DNA of 64,000 bases, taken from Zanthoxylum bungeanum. Taxonomy: Eukaryota > Streptophyta > Magnoliopsida > Sapindales > Rutaceae. The notes under the pieces are model-generated. The model did not search any database, had not been told where the DNA came from, and worked only from the letters and a program-made list of their open reading frames with translations. The stretch's first letter is position 1, and each line of letters opens with the position of its first letter. Below are positions 22,637 to 34,540 of the stretch, one piece after another. The stretch is from assembly GCA_019454045.1 (NCBI GenBank), contig SKCR01033445.1, positions 1 to 64,000 of the forward strand, given 5' to 3'. The position numbers and the translations under genes were made by a program.

Positions 22637-24589
22637 TGTTGGGTTTTTTAGGTCCAACCAAGATCAAATTAAGCAAATAAAATGTGTGAATACGCAAAGA
22701 AGATAGCGGAAAATACTTACAATGCTCGGTTGGATGTTGAAGAGAAGTTCAAAACTTTGCCTTCATGGTTGTTGCTCCAAGTTATCCTTGATGTATGTTT
22801 CGGCCAAGCTCCTCCTTTGGGGATGAAATCCAAGCTCCAAGCTTTTGATGATGATTCCAAGCTCTTGGGAAAGTTTCCCTAACACCTTTGTTATGATTCC
22901 TTTGAGTGCTAGCTCTTGAAAATTTGCAACAAATTTTCACCTTCTTCCTTGTGAAGCCCACGGCAATTGAAGGGAAAATGGAGAGGATATTTCTTTCACA
23001 AAAAACGTGAATGAGAGAGATGAAAAGAAAATAATGACTTGTATTTTGAATTTCCAAAAATCAAAATGATATACCAAATCCAAGGTTTGGTAAAAGTCAA
23101 TCACTTTGACAATTGAGTGTTTCATAAGTTACCATCAATTCCTACACTAACTTCCATCACCATAAAGGTGATTGATGGACAAGTGATGTGACTTGATGTG
23201 ACTTATGGGCCCCACTTGATTCAAAATCCAAGTGGGCCGCAAACACTCCCGGGCTCGGGTTCGCTAATTCCAACTTAACAAATTTTCCGTTAGGACGTAA
23301 TTAAATCAAATTTAATTAAATAATTATGCCTAGCAAAATTACTATTCACGTCGCTCGCGAATTAATTCTAAATTAATTCGTTTGCCCGAATTAAAATCCA
23401 ATTTTAATTTCGCGTCGAAATCTAATTTCGTTTAATATATCAAATATATTATTTTATCGATTAATTCCAAATTAATTGTTCTCTCTCTCTTTTAAATAGT
23501 ATTTTATCCTAGATAAAATCCCTCCGTAATTTATCCTAGATTAATTATGTTCGAATCATACGTCATCGGTGAATCTTCGGGAAGCGACCCATGAGATCCC
23601 TGGATATGTTGGCAGTAAATTCGGTCGTCGGACTATCCGAACACGTATGTACCTTGTACTTCATTTTTACCGATTTACGAGACATGGTTGGCTTCTAGCA
23701 AAGCATCATGTCTACCCAATTCTCCAGAAATATTCTTAATGGAATATATAATCTTTGTCAGATGTAGTATACGTAGTATTGCGTATTGTGATCCAGTATC
23801 ATATGTCACATGCAAGGCCTGAGGCTGGAATTGTGTCTGTCCCATACGAAGCATATATCGGATCTCTGGTAACTAGTCTCTATAATTGAATAAGCATGAC
23901 CTAGTCATATTATCCCGATTATTGCAGTACATAAGATTACTAGTTCCGTATCCTGCGTGATCATCATCTCCATATGACTGAAGTGATACTTCCATCTTGA
24001 CATCACACCCAATACACTACGATTCTCAATATACCCAGAAGAGGCGTACACAGAACCTATTAAAGCCCCGGACGACCAAAACCAAAGTATATTGATTGTC
24101 GTAAGTATTAGCGATGCAAGTCTCAGGTTAAGACCAAATATACCTACCCTGATTCGGACTTCCATAGACACATAGTCATACTACCAATGGAATTCCGAGG
24201 GGTCTATCCAAAGCGAAGCTGTTTCCGTACCATCGGTAAACACAACCTCCTATTACACTTACATGAGTATCCAATTCCCAAATATATGAGAACTATGCCG
24301 TTATGCTCCCACAACACGCACAAGTGCAATACTAGTCTATTCCGCATTATCGATGTCCAATCTCAATAATACTACGACTATGGATGTTTTAATGATTAAA
24401 ACCTAATGGATTAATATTGTCTCATATCTTATAAATCCAGAACTAATCATATGGACTTTTATTATTTATATATCCCGGTAATCCAATTACAAATGATAAA
24501 AGAGCAATTGCCTTTGTCACATAGTTAATTTGGACAACAACACCATGTTCTGTACAAATAGTGATGCTATTGGTCATAATTGTCCAACA
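22637..24589 (-). repeat. 5' LTR of the copia element
   Basis: It starts on the plus strand TGTTGGGTTTTTTAGG and ends TTGTCCAACA, and is adjacent to the PBS on the left and the TSD on the right. It is 38 bp longer than its partner. Confidence 0.92.
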
Positions 24590-24594
24590 ACTTA
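24590..24594. repeat. target-site duplication ACTTA, right copy
   Basis: Exact match to 15050-15054. Confidence 0.92.
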
Positions 24595-25116
24595 AAGACA
24601 AACTATATCCAAAAATATTGAAATTGCAAATATAATACTTAAAAAGGAAATTAAACTGACAAAAAAAATGAAAAGAACAAATAAAGAGAATACAAATGCA
24701 GTGATTTAGATCTATAAATGTCCTTTAACCCTTGTTAATTTCGATCTCAATTGAATTTCTCGTTCAAATTTCCCAATGTCTTGAATTATGATTTCGTAAA
24801 GCTTTATGAGAGCATCTCTATGTAGGGATGGTTTAAAAAATTCTTTGATAAATAGCAAGCACCTTTTAATTTGATTTTTCTGTCTTCTGTAACCAAGAAA
24901 AATTAAAAATAAGGTTTGTCTATATATGGGATTTATGTGTTCAGGGTTCATTTAGGATCAATCAGGACAGTTTAGATCAACACAAATACAAGAAAAGAAA
25001 AGAAAAATAAGATGCAGAAAATAAATAAAAACAAGATACGAAATAAAAACAAAGAAAAGAAAGGTAGAGAAAGAAGAAATTAATTGCAATGACTATTCTA
25101 TCTACTAAATAATACT
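24595..25116 (-). other. untranslated leader of element B with a small ORF
   Basis: This is the leader between the PBS and gag of element B, cut from gag by the copia insertion. A minus-strand ORF of 79 codons at 24951-24712 (ending in a KFEREIQLRSKLT-type charged helix) is the only open stretch. I do not recognise it and it may be chance. Confidence 0.5.
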
Positions 25117-25133
25117 TCCCCGGCAACGGCGTT
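25117..25133 (-). other. primer-binding site of element B (Athila type)
   Basis: The minus strand reads AACGCCGTTGCCGGGGA, close to the TGGCGCCGTTGCCGGGGA site used by Athila-type elements (tRNA-Asp type). It is decayed at its first bases. Confidence 0.75.
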
Positions 25134-25526
25134 AAAAACTCGACACCCTCAAAAAGTGGTCTTTTACTCCCAAGTATAAGAGTGTTGAAGTAATAAAATA
25201 ACCCGGTAAGTCTAAGGTCGATCCACATGGAAGAGATTTAGCAAAATAGATTGATGAGCAGTGCGAAAAAGAAAAGTTTGATTTGTTGAAGTAGTTGGAG
25301 ACTTTTAGATTTAAAATGCAATAATAAAATGAAATGATGGAGTTAGGGGATCACTTTTAATCTTTCGAACTTGAAATATCACTTAATTATAATATATAAA
25401 TTGTCATTGTAACCCAATTAATTTATTTCAGGAATTAATTATGCCAATATATAGATCCAACCATAAATGTGGTAGTCATGTCTGTCTATAACTAGTCCTG
25501 CCAAGGTACTAAGTATGCCAAAAACA

Positions 25527-25648
25527 TAAAATCAGCCATAAAGGCGGTAGCAAGATAAAACCAGCCATATAGGTGGTAGAAAGATAAAACCAGCCATATA
25601 GGCGATAGAAAGATAAAACCAGCCATATAGGTGATAGAAAGATAAAAC
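25527..25648. repeat. 29-bp tandem repeat in element B LTR, left block
   Basis: Four imperfect units of the type 'gataaaaccagccatatagg' plus 'yggtagaaa'. The array continues at 27633-27715, on the far side of the solo copia LTR that inserted into it. Confidence 0.85.
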
Positions 25649-27632
25649 TTTTGGTTTCTATTATTTGTCCCAAGGAAAGTATAAGCATATGAAATAAAAT
25701 AAATGAATATATAATAAACTTGAAGCATGGCGGAATCATACTTACAAAGCTTTTGTGATGAAGAAGATGAACAAAGGGTTGAAGCTCCAAGTTCCTATAT
25801 GGTTCGGCCAAGAGGAGAAAAGAGTTGAAAGCTCCAAGCTTTGTGTATTCCAAGCTCCAAGGTGGTTTCCCTATCACCTCCTTTGATTCCTTGCTTGTGC
25901 TAGCAAAATGGAGAATGAGAGAACAATCTTCTACCTTGCATGTGCAGCTCACGGCGTGAGCAAGAGAGAAAGAAGAGGAGAGTATTTCACTTTTAATTTT
26001 TGTTCCTTTTGCATGCCAAAACCGTGAATGACCAAGGAAATGAAAAGTGATATGATATCTAATACCAAAAGAATTTTTTAATGCAAAAAATCCTTCAAAG
26101 CCATGCATGGCTTTCCCTCCAAAATGAAATCCATCATTTGCCATCATTACCACACTTTGAGATTAGAGACAATGTATCATCCCTCAAAGGTGACTAGATA
26201 CATCCACCATCTATTCGTATTAAGTAATGAGATATCGCGATGTGATTTGCGGATATCACTCGATTCAAAATACGAATGTGTCCGCAAACACTTTCAGCCT
26301 CGGTTTCGTTAATTCCGAATTAACGAATTTCCGTCGCGACGTGAATTAAATAATTACGCCTTGCGAAATTACTATTCAGTTCGCTAATGAATTAATTCTA
26401 AATTAATTCGTTTGCCCGAATTAAAATCCGATTTTAATTCCGCGTCGAAATCTAATTTCGTTTAATAATATATCGAATATATTATTTTATCGATTAATTC
26501 CAAATTAATCGATCTCTCTCTCTCTCCTAATAAGGCATTTTATCCAAGATAAAGTTTCTCCGTTATTAATCCAAGATTAATAAAGTTCGAATCAAACATC
26601 ATAGGTGAATCTTCAGGAAGCGACCCAAGAGATCTCCGGATATGTTGGCAGTAAATACGGTCGTTGGATAATCCAAACACGTACGTACCTCGTACTACGT
26701 TTTTACCGATTTACAAGACAAGGTTGGATTCTAGCAAAGCGCCATGCCTTCCCAATTCTCCAGAAATATTCTTACTGGAATATTAGATCTATATCAAGCG
26801 TAGTATACCGTAGTATTGCGTACATCGATCCAGCATCGGACGATCACATGTTAGGCCTGGGGCTGGAAATGTGTCTGCCCCGTACGAAACATATATCGGA
26901 CATCAAGCAACTAGTCTCTTTAAATCGGGCAATACTGACCTAGTCATATTGTCCCGACGGTTGCAACCTTTTATAGAGCACTAGTTCTGTATCCTGCGCG
27001 ATCATCAAATCCATATGTCTGAAGTGACACTTCCATCTTGACATCACACCCAGTGCACTACGATTCCTGATAAACCCAGAAGAGGTGAACACAGAACCAG
27101 TTAAGGTCCCCCAACCACCAAAACCAAAGTTTACCTATTGTCGCAAGTACTAGCGATGCAAGTCTCAGGTTAAGACCATATACACCTACCCTGATGCGGC
27201 CTCCCATAGACACGCAGACATACTACCAATGGGATTCCGCGGGGTCTATCCAGAGCGAAGCTGTTTTCCGTACCATCGGTAAAACACAACCTCCTATCGC
27301 ACTTGCATAAGTATCCTATACTTAAATATATGAGAACTATGCCGTTGTGCCCTCACAACATGCACAAGTGCAATACTAGTCTATTCCGCATTATCGATGT
27401 CCGATCTCGATAATACTCCGACTAGGGATATTTAATGATTTAAACCTTTATGTATTGATACTGTCTCATATCATCTCAATACGGAATTAATCATATGGAC
27501 TTTCGCCATTTATATATCAAAGTAAATAAATTACAAAACGGCAAAAGGCAATTTCATTATCACATAGTCATTTTGTTACAAATATACAATATCATTACAA
27601 AACAGTGACGCTATGGGTCATAATGTCTAACA
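25649..27632 (-). mobile_element. solo Ty1/copia-type LTR
   Basis: The right end TAATGTCTAACA and about 1.3 kb of the right part match the LTRs of the copia element at 15055-24589; the left third is divergent, so it is another subfamily. AAAAC at 25644-25648 and 27633-27637 is an exact 5-bp TSD, and it lies within the 29-bp tandem repeat. The left end reads TTTTGGTTT where TGTTGG is expected, a single change in the terminus. No internal region is present, hence a solo LTR. Confidence 0.85.
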
Positions 27633-27715
27633 AAAACCAGCCATATAGGCGATAGAAAGATAAAACCAGCCATATATGCTGTAGCAAGATAAAACCAGCC
27701 ATATAGGTGGTATCC
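27633..27715. repeat. 29-bp tandem repeat in element B LTR, right block
   Basis: About three further units of the array at 25527-25648, starting with the TSD copy AAAAC. Confidence 0.85.
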
Positions 27716-28156
27716 AATATTGTCAATAATTAATTTAGATCTAAATCAAGTTTTAATCAATAGATTTCAATTTATTTATTATAATAGAAGCGAGTTTAAT
27801 CTAAGTTTTCATTATAAAAGTTTCACTCTTACCCTAGTAGAGAAGAAATTAGCTACTCACTTTGTAATTAAACATACTTGTAATTTTATTACTGAAAGAA
27901 AAAGACATTATAGAAAGCTTTAAATAAAATGAAACACTCAAGACACTCTCTTCCAAAATCTATACAGAAGTCGGAAAGAAAAGTATGAAAATTTCATCTA
28001 CTGGACGCTTCAATTTAGAGGCAGATTTTGGTCGGCGCATCACGACGCCAAGGCTTCCACGTGTTGCGACGCGAGTGCCACGATGGGGATGGTGTTGAGA
28101 GAATAGCATGTTCGATGGTGTCTTTATTTTATTAGGTGCGTCGCGACGCGCCAAGG

Positions 28157-28161
28157 CTTCT
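28157..28161. repeat. target-site duplication CTTCT, left copy
   Basis: CTTCT is repeated exactly at 36657-36661. Confidence 0.93.
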
Positions 28162-30277
28162 TGTAGGCAATGCATTTTTGCATATTAGCCCGATGATGAG
28201 TCTCGTATGGAGACACTACCTCTTTAGTTGTGAAAGCCGCGGGAAACAGACGTTGGAAGGGTAAAGTTGGGAATTAGTATTTTGTCAGATTTAACTCGCT
28301 TGTTTCGCTTCGGGTTCGCTTGTTGGACCTCTGTTTTAAAACACACCAAACCCATTAAAACACATCTCACAAATTAAATAATTAAAATATTTAAAACAAA
28401 TCTCACAAATTAAATAATTAAAACCAATTAAAATTAAACTTAAATTAAATTAAATCACATTCACCAATTAAATTGAACTTGAAATTAAATTAAATTAAAT
28501 CCTAATTTAAATAAAACACATTCCTAATTTAATTAAATCACCTTCCTAAATTAAATAAATCATATCCTTAACTAAAAAGAACAAATCAAATCAATTCCCC
28601 TAATTAAAAGATTTCCTTATCATATACTAAATTAAAGATATCCCCAATTAATACACAAATCATATTCCTTCTCCAACAAGGTAAACCTCCTCCCTTGGCC
28701 TATAAAAATAACCCTTCTCCACACAAACCAAACCCTGGCTGGCTGGCAGAGACTCACAAAAAATAAAACGGAAAGAGAACACCACTGCTCTCACGCCCAT
28801 AACAGCCTGCCTCCATTCACTACCCTCACCAATTGCCTTCAAACAGCTCATGCCCACTCACAGCCTGCGCACCCCTTCACGCATCAATAAACACTGCCCC
28901 ACGTTCAAGCTACAACTCACGCCACCTGCCCCTGAATCAAATGCAACTAACTGCCCCAAACCACGCCAAAGCAAACCCTTCACGCCATTAGCCAAGCCTT
29001 GCCCACGAATCAGCCCCTCACAGCCACACCTGGCACATTCACTCAACAAGCAACGCCCCACGAGCAAGCCCACTCGTCAGCCCACAAGAAGCCTGCCTCA
29101 CGCCCTAAACCAAACAGCCCTCCTTCACTCAGCATGCACGCCTAAACAGCAACACACAGCTCACGCACCTGATTGCCCACGAACCAGCCCACTTAGCCGA
29201 ACCTGCACTCACTGCCCACTACCTTTCTACAATTCTGCACCTGAACAGCCACAAACCTGCCCTCCAAATCACCTCAAACCAGCCCCTATAAACCCCTGAA
29301 ACTGTCCAGATTTTAGCCACAAAACTGCATCAAAAACTGCACAAAACAGTCCCCAAAAACTGCACAAACCAGTCCCTTAATTACCCCAAAATAGCGACCA
29401 GAAAATACAACAAAAACAGCAGCGAAACGGAGTAAAAACAGCAGCCCGAATAGCAAAACAACGAGGGAAAACGTTGAGTAGACAAATCGGAAAAGCATCG
29501 GATCAATCTCCCTTCCAACGGACGTGTAACGCCTTTTCTTAGACGACAAAAGAGGTTAGACCTGAGGGCACCCTTTTTTACTTATCTTCTTTATTTTTGT
29601 TTTATTTATTTTGATATATAATTGCATGAGAGTCGTTTGAAGCATGATGTGATTATTGGATGAGTGGGATATGTGTTCCCCTTTTGTGGTATATCGGATG
29701 GAAACCCAGACGTAAATTCCATAGCCGATTCCGAATGGACGGTAGTATGGTCTGCACTCGGGATACAATGCCACGTACTACTTAAGATACACATATCTCG
29801 TCTCATCCAAATTTGTATTTGAGCATGTTATAGTCTTTAGGTTATTCGTTTATTATTTAAAGCATGGTTTAATTTAGTTTGTTATTTGTTTGTTAAAGCA
29901 TATTTAGGTTGTACCGTATGCATGTTATTAGTTTATGATGTGTTTGGATAATGATTTATACTTGTTGATTTAATGGTTCAATATGCTCGTTGTGTTACAT
30001 TGCGTGGAGTTATTTGGATGAAAGCATGTTAGATCTAAGTAACCTTGAGCATGAATGTTGAATAGATTCGGTTAGTTTATTGCACAAATTATGTCATCAC
30101 AAGTGACATAAGTAAGGGACCATTCCGAACCCAACGGTTTGAGGTCTTCCCTTGCGAGGGGTGAGTGCGGCCTTAAATCTTTGTCCCGGTTCACACCGGG
30201 TGGCGACTCCATGTTATTTCCTACTTCCCAACTAGGCCGCGAGCCTAGAACACCGTCATCAAGTTCTGTTGTCTACA
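28162..30277 (+). repeat. 5' LTR of the Ogre-type element
   Basis: It starts TGTAGGCAATGC and ends TTGTCTACA. TATAAAAATA at 28701-28710 is the likely core promoter. The region after it (28720-29300) is cytosine-rich and gives an open but compositionally biased frame that I do not call a gene. A U5 copy of TGGCGACTCCA lies near 30203. Confidence 0.93.
28701..28710 (+). promoter_or_regulatory. TATA box of the Ogre-type 5' LTR
   Basis: TATAAAAATA, conserved at the same place in the 3' LTR (35081-35090). Confidence 0.55.
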
Positions 30278-30280
30278 GTC

Positions 30281-30296
30281 TGGCGACTCCACTGGG
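30281..30296 (+). other. primer-binding site of the Ogre-type element
   Basis: TGGCGACTCCACTGGG lies three bases after the LTR end CTACA. Ogre-type elements are known to prime from a tRNA-Arg with a site of this form. Confidence 0.75.
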
Positions 30297-32182
30297 ATCA
30301 TTTTGAATCGGCCCCGAAATCATGTCTTGTGATGTTTATGATTTGTGCTTTAGTTAATCGTTTCGATAGTAAGTTGAAAGGGGTTAATCAAAGGCTTTGT
30401 TGGAGCTAGGTGATGGTTGGGTGTCTTCCTTCACTCACTACCTTTTCATAAGAAAAAGCTGTGAAGACACCGAGATAATCATTACTTGTAGCTCGTTGTG
30501 ACAGACTAGTTTGGAGGACTCGTTGTTTATTCCTGACACCAAGCGATAAGAGCCTAAGGGGCTTGGGTACTTAAGAGAGCCTCACTCCACCCTCCCTCTG
30601 GGGAATCTACAACGGGAAATCCATTCGACAGTTAGTCACACACCGTAACTCGTTGGCACGTACCGTAAGGTATAAAAAAGGTGCACTCACTTGGTCGCTT
30701 GAACCCTTAAGTGGGGAGTCCTAGTTGTGGGTAATCCTTTAGGGGCCACCCTTTATGCTTTTGATACCCCATGCATATTGTGTCTCATACATCACTTGCA
30801 TCTCATGCATACATGCATCATGTTAACCCTCGTGTCTTAAAAGCCATCAAAGAGATATTGTTGTTGGTTAGGAAAAGAAGACTTGTCAAAGAAGAGTTTA
30901 GCAAACGTGGACATCGGGAAAAAGGAAATCGAGAAATAGAAAACCTTACGGTAATGTTAGAAACACCATTGGGGGGCCTTCAAAAAAAAAGAAAAAAGAA
31001 AGAAAAAAGAAAAAAATAAGAAAAAAAAAAAAAATTGTTGTTTGTTTTTAGTCTTTGATAGTTAGACATAAATCCAGTGATGAAATCGTTTGCTTTAGGA
31101 TGAAATCTTAGAAACGATAAACCCTCGATGTGCTTTTATCTGATACTTTGAGTGATTGATCTATGTTAGACTCGTAAGCACTTCACTATAGGTTCTTAGC
31201 GGTGAAAACCTGAGTAGTTGGCAAGGTGACTAGTTGAAGAAATTGTAGGTCGGTGAATGACCGTTTGCTTAGATGTCTATCTTGATTTGCTTATGTTATG
31301 ATGTGTGGTATGGTTGAAAATGAAAGAAAAGTCTCTAAAGAAAAGATTGAACCACCTATAACCGATAAGCGTGAAGCTACCCATGGGCGAGTATTAGGAC
31401 CACCATGAGGAGAAATGCTACCTTAAATGGTAGGTGTGTTGAAAAAAAAAGAGAGAAAAAAAAAGAGAAAAAGAAGAAAAGAAAAGAAACAAAAGAAGTT
31501 CAAAATTGAAAAGAAAAAAATGAGAGACAAAGGAAAAGAAAGATAAAACCATACCACATTGAGCACGAAAAAGCAACTGCAAGTATAATTGAGACATCTA
31601 GGTTGGTTTGACCCATCGATCCCAGTTTTTTGACGAAATCATTGAGTTGGCTTACATGGGGATGAGTCTGCAAAGGAACCTTTGCACACACACACACTTT
31701 GAGTCTAGCTTAGATCATTTATTCAAAGACTTGGATTTGAGTTGCATTGAGTGTTTTGAAGGTTCTCTGGTTTCATTAATTAGCATTCCTTGAGGACAAT
31801 GATATTTATAACTATTGAGACTAGTTCATAGCCTATAGCATGATGATATGGAAGGCCCCACCATGTGGTTCATCTTGACCAAGTGCAAACAGCGGAGAGG
31901 ATAAAGCTAAATCAAGACTGGGAGCGACCAGTCTACCTCCTCGTGAATCCGGGACATAACAAGAAATCGAGCCATGAGACCAGAGAGGAGACTGTGCAAT
32001 CACCTGGAGAACTGGTGGAAGACCTAACCTAACAGAATAGGAAATTCATTCATGCATGCATGCATACATGTAACATATTCTGCATTCTTTTTGTGTTTGT
32101 TTCGTTTTGTATTCACAGGTTTCAAAGAAGAAAAAGAGAAAGCAGCAAAGACAAGCCAACCAGAATCAGCAACATATGAGTA
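30297..32182 (+). other. internal leader of the Ogre-type element, no recognised gene
   Basis: The stretch contains the 'cctcactccaccctccct' leader block usual in this group, two purine-rich low-complexity runs (30975-31035 and 31440-31550), and two short open frames (30771-31019 and 31608-31793) with no domain I can name. The second ends near 'cattccttgaggacaatg'. These may be relics of a former coding region. Confidence 0.5.
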
Positions 32183-33075
32183 GTAGTTTTGGGGATGAGT
32201 CTCGGGGTTGAGGCCCACCATATCAGTTTTGGGGCGAGGCCCACATCAGTTTGGGGCGAGGCCCACATCAGTTTCAGTTTGGGGTTGAGGCCATATCAGT
32301 ATTCGTTTGGGGATGAGTCTCGGGGTTGAGGCCCACATCAGTATCAGTTTGAGGCGAGGCCCACATCAGTTTAGGGCGAGGCCCACATCAGTTTTAGTTT
32401 GGGGTCGAGGCCCATATCAGTATTCGTTTGGGGATGAGTCCCGGGGTTGAGGCCCATATCAGTATCAGTTTTGGGGCAAGGCCCACATCAGTTTCAGTCT
32501 GGGGGCGAGGCCCACATCAGTATCAGTTTGGGGGCGAGGCCTACATCAGTATCAACTCAGGGTCGAGGCGCACCTTATCAGCAGTTCGGGGAATAAATCT
32601 CAGGGTCGAGGCCCACATCGTCAGAGTTTCGGGAATAAATCCCAGGGGAATGAATCCCACATCGCTAGAGTTTTGGAGTGAATCCAGGGAATGAATCCCA
32701 GGGCCGAGGCCCACGTCGTCAGAATTTGGAATGAATCCGGGAATGGATCCCAGGGTCGAGGCCCACCTTGTCAGCAGTTTCGGGAATAAGTCCCAGGGTC
32801 GAGGCCCACATCAGACATCAGCATCAGTCCAGGGTCGAGGACCCACTACATCATCAGTTCGAGGGCGAGGTCCCTATTGTCAGCGGTGTTGGGTCGAGGT
32901 GCCCAGGGTCGAGGTGCCCCCGTTGTCGGTTGTAGCTCCGGGATGCTTCCCGAGGGTTGAGGGCCTACTACATCATCATTTTTAGGATGTGACTCAGGGT
33001 CAAGGGCCCACACATCTGTTACAGTTCTGGGATGCATCCCAAGGTCGAGGGCCCACCGTATCATCATCAGAATAA
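32183..33075. repeat. tandem array 1, GGGGCGAGGCCCACATCAG-type units
   Basis: More than fifteen degenerate units with the core GAGGCCCACATCAG, spaced about 25-45 bp apart. Variants add 'tttcagtttgggg' or 'gggaatgaatccca'. The unit drifts gradually from left to right. Confidence 0.88.
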
Positions 33076-33375
33076 GTCTTGTCGGGTATGGCAATCTGGG
33101 GGCGAGGCCCATATTAACATCAATAGCAGTCTTGCCAGGTATGGCAATCGGGGGCGAGGCCCACGTCATTATCATTATTAGTTCTGCTGGGTATGGAGAC
33201 ATTCAGTATCAGATCAGCCAGGTACGGCACTCCGGGTATGGAGATATCAGATCAGTTTTGCCAGGTACGGCACTCCGGGTATGGAGATATCAGTTCAGCC
33301 AGGTACGACACTCCGGGTATGGCGATATCAGTTCAGCCAAGTACGGCACTCCGGGTATGGAGATATCACAGCTGC
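33076..33375. repeat. tandem array 2, about 38-bp GCCAGGTACGGCACTCC units
   Basis: Units combine 'ccaggtacggcactccgggt' and 'atggagatatcagttca', repeated about five times between 33215 and 33370, preceded by two diverged units near 33080-33190. Confidence 0.85.
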
Positions 33376-34430
33376 GACACCCTAGGTACAGGGTTAGCAC
33401 TCAGACATTTGTGGTTCTCTAGGTACGGAGACGTCACCGCGACACCCTAGGTACGGGGTTAGCATTCAGACATTTTGTGGCTCTCTAGGTACAGAGACGT
33501 CACTGCGACACCCTAGGTACGGGGTTAGCATTCAGACCACAGCGACGCCCTAGGTACGGGGTTAGCACGCCAGGTACGACATGTGGACTATTCAGACATT
33601 TTGTGGCTCTCTAGGTACAGAGACGTCACCGCGACATCCTAGGTACGAAATTAGCGTTCAGATTACTGCGACACCCTAGGTACGGGGTTAGCATCAGACA
33701 TTTATGGCTCTCTAGGTACGGAGACGTCACCGTGACACCCTAGGTACGGGGTTAGCATTCAGACATTTGTGGCTCTCTAGGTACGGAGACGTCGACCGCG
33801 ACACCCTAGGTACGGGGTTAGCACTCAAACATTTGTGGCACTCTAGGTACAGAGGCGTCACCGCGACACCCTAGGTACGGGGTTAGCACTCAGACATTTT
33901 TTGGCTCTCTAAGTACGGAGACGTCACTGTGACACCCTAGGTACGGGGTTAGCATTCAAACCACAGCGACACCCTAGGTACGGGGTTAGCACGCCAGGTA
34001 TGACATGTGGACTATTCAGACATTTTGTGGCTCTCTAGGTACGGAGACGTCACTGCGACACCCTAGGTACGGGGTTAGCATTCAGACCACAGAGATGCCC
34101 TAGGTACGGGGTTAGCACGCCAGGTACGGCATGTGGATTATTCAGACATTTTGTGGTTCTCTAGGTACGAAAGAAATCACTGCGACACCCTAGGTACGAG
34201 ATTAGCATTCAGACCACAGCGACGCCCTAGGTACGGGGTTAGCACGCCAGGTACGGCATGTGGACTATTCAGACATTTTGTGGCTCTCTAGGTACGGAGA
34301 CATCACTGCGACACCCTAGGTACAGGGTTAGCATCCAGACAACCAACATCATCACTGCGGCACTCTAGGTACGGAGACGCAACCGCGACGCCCTAGGTAC
34401 GGGGTTTAGCATTATCAACTCAGCACAACA
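33376..34430. repeat. tandem array 3, CACCCTAGGTACGGGGTTAGC units with higher-order structure
   Basis: About seventeen copies of CCCTAGGTACGGGGTTAGC alternate with 'ctctaggtacggagacgtcac' and 'cattcagacatttgtgg', giving a basic period near 64 bp. Between 33961 and 34270 a higher-order unit of about 127 bp (with 'cgccaggtacggcatgtgg') is repeated at 33961, 34088 and 34214. An earlier related unit lies at 33540. Confidence 0.9.
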
Positions 34431-34525
34431 GGTAGACCAGGTGACAGCTGGCGAGCCAGGTAAGTAAAAATGCATTGCACGTACTTTGATAGGATTGTCA
34501 TTGTCACACACTGCACAAGTCCCAT

Positions 34526-34540
34526 CAAAGTGGGGGCGAC
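34526..34540 (+). other. polypurine tract of the Ogre-type element
   Basis: CAAAGTGGGGGCGAC immediately precedes the 3' LTR start TGTAGGC. Confidence 0.85.

Larger units (their letters stand above)
15055..24589 (-). mobile_element. complete but degenerate Ty1/copia element
   Basis: Two LTRs (15055-16969 and 22637-24589) with TG...CA ends enclose a 5.7-kb internal region, with a perfect 5-bp TSD. On the minus strand the order is 5' LTR (right), PBS complementary to initiator tRNA-Met (TGGTATCAGAGCC), gag with a zinc-knuckle relic, integrase, RT, polypurine tract and 3' LTR (left). Integrase before RT defines Ty1/copia. The coding region is broken by many stops and frameshifts. The two LTRs differ by an indel of about 38 bp plus scattered substitutions, so this is not a very recent insertion. 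Confidence 0.93.

Noticed and set aside
28850..29299. 149-codon proline/alanine-rich open frame in the Ogre-type LTR
   Set aside because: The open frame follows from the cytosine-rich composition of the R region; no domain is seen and the equivalent frame in the 3' LTR is disrupted.
32183..34430. CRISPR-like repeat-spacer pattern
   Set aside because: Units are adjacent and degenerate with no unique spacers, and lie inside an LTR retrotransposon of a plant genome.
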